Assembly: GCF_029525575.1 (NCBI RefSeq)
Contig: NZ_JAPDIA010000001.1
Coordinates: forward strand, 248,001 to 312,000
DNA from: Cohnella rhizosphaerae
Lineage (GTDB): Bacteria > Bacillota > Bacilli > Paenibacillales > Paenibacillaceae
Direction: 5' to 3'
DNA length: 64,000 nt
In this document: in pieces, positions 60,217 to 64,000 of the stretch
Layout of the letters: the number at the start of each line of letters is the position of its first letter
Numbering within the stretch: the stretch's first letter is position 1
Notes under the pieces: model-generated
What the model was told of the DNA's origin: nothing
Databases searched by the model: none
Seen by the model: the letters and a program-made list of their open reading frames with translations, nothing else
Translations under genes and position numbers: made by a program

Positions 60217-60933
60217 TTATGGTTCTTCTTGCATTTCACGGTAGGCGCCCGGAGGTATTCCTGCGTATTTTTTGAATACCTTCGCAAAGTAGTGCTTGGT
60301 GTCGAATCCGACCTGCCGACTGATGGCTTCAACGGTGAGATGAGACTGCGATTTCAGCAGCTTTTGCGCCTCACGGATTCTGAGCGAATTCAAGTAATTG
60401 ACGAACGTGTCACCCGTCTCCTTCTTGAATAGGCTGCTGATATAATTCGGATGCAATCTCATCCGTTCCGCCAGATGATCCAGGGACAGATCGTTCATAT
60501 AATTGACCTGCAGATAGGCCAATATCCGTTCGGCGTGACGGGTGTACTCTGGGTCGGAAGCGGCGGGGAGCTCCTCCAAGACACGGCTTAGCAAGACCGC
60601 GATTTCATCCCGATCCAGCGGTTTAAGCAAGTAATCCACGACTCCCGAACGGAGCGCCTGGCGGACGTATTCGAAGTCGTCGTAGCCGGTCAGAATAATG
60701 AATCGATCGCATAACCCCTCTTGTCTCGCTTCCTGGATCAATTCAAATCCGTTCATCTCCGGCATGTTGATATCCGTTATCGTGACATCGGGCATAAAGC
60801 GCTTCATATTCTCCAAGGCTTCCGGGGAATTAAAGGCCGAACAAATATCCGAACCTGCCGGTGCGACCTCTTCGACGATTTTAACTAACCCTTTCAGAAT
60901 CAAAGGCTCGTCGTCTACGATTAAGATCTTCAA
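60217..60933 (-). CDS. Short response regulator with AraC output
   Basis: Compact regulator of 238 residues, intact. The receiver domain shows LIVDDEPLILKGL, the phospho-acceptor Asp in DVTITDINMPEMNGFE and YLLKPLDRDE. After a short linker come two AraC helix-turn-helix motifs (LDHLAERMRLHPNYISSLFK, VEAISRQVGFDTKHYFAKVF). YesN-type regulators usually have about 500 residues, so the middle region is missing by design, not by truncation. No histidine kinase gene adjoins it in the window. It lies between GH2 (25 bases upstream) and GH95, and may control that operon. Confidence 0.9.
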   Translation of the reverse strand: MKILIVDDEPLILKGLVKIVEEVAPAGSDICSAFNSPEALENMKRFMPDVTITDINMPEMNGFELIQEARQEGLCDRFIILTGYDDFEYVRQALRSGVVDYLLKPLDRDEIAVLLSRVLEELPAASDPEYTRHAERILAYLQVNYMNDLSLDHLAERMRLHPNYISSLFKKETGDTFVNYLNSLRIREAQKLLKSQSHLTVEAISRQVGFDTKHYFAKVFKKYAGIPPGAYREMQEEP

Positions 60934-60958
60934 CGTCCGCCACCTTCCTTTTCACGAT

Positions 60959-64000
<3,042 letters not shown>

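Overview
The window reads as a carbohydrate-catabolism island from a Gram-positive, spore-former-type Firmicute. The best fit is Paenibacillaceae (Paenibacillus/Cohnella-like). The reasons are strong AGGAGG-type ribosome sites with frequent TTG/GTG starts, YesM/YesN-type two-component systems, many AraC regulators with long sensor parts, LplABC-type sugar transporters with lipoprotein binding proteins and no local ATPase, an IolC/IolA pair, a CcpA-type cre site, and no SusC/SusD genes. No rRNA, tRNA, phage or intact insertion sequence was seen.

Layout. (1) 1-5.7 kb: a two-component system (kinase, AraC-type regulator) next to a binding protein and two divergent sugar permeases. (2) 5.7-7.6 kb: dgoD with a GntR regulator. 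(3) 7.6-8.6 kb: a non-coding stretch with two tandem-repeat arrays of about 51-bp period. (4) 8.7-16.7 kb: a DUF5107/TPR protein, two AraC regulators, an aldo/keto reductase and a GH29 fucosidase. (5) 16.8-28.4 kb: a long minus-strand operon (two sugar isomerase/epimerase-like proteins, a ribose-type ABC transporter, two Gfo/Idh dehydrogenases, an MFS transporter), then a second orphan ATPase and its divergent AraC regulator. (6) 28.7-36.8 kb: a 3-hydroxyacyl-CoA dehydrogenase with a thiolase remnant, two SDRs, iolA, iolC and a LacI regulator with paired operators, a small esterase and a TauE/SafE permease. (7) 36.9-53.5 kb: a glycan-utilisation cluster on one strand (GH29, SGNH esterase, YhcH, a double-domain FAH protein, a sialidase-like secreted protein, an LplABC-type transporter, an FAD oxidoreductase, and a membrane-bound AraC regulator with a cre site). 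(8) 53.7-64 kb: a second FAD oxidoreductase, an AraR-like regulator, an N-acetylneuraminate lyase-like aldolase, GH95, a response regulator and GH2.

How it fits together. Secreted or cell-associated fucosidases (two GH29, one GH95), a GH2 beta-galactosidase, SGNH esterases and a sialidase-like protein would trim decorated glycans. Binding-protein-dependent transporters would import the products. Dehydrogenases, DgoD, IolC/IolA, the FAH protein and the lyase-like aldolase would funnel sugar acids and cyclitol-like compounds into central metabolism. Substrates are inferred from families, not proven.

Quality warning. I count about 40 apparent frameshifts in 26 genes, nearly all fixed by removing one base and most in homopolymers of 5-10. 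The proteins are otherwise full-length and conserved, so I annotate them as whole CDSs and treat the shifts as probable sequence errors.
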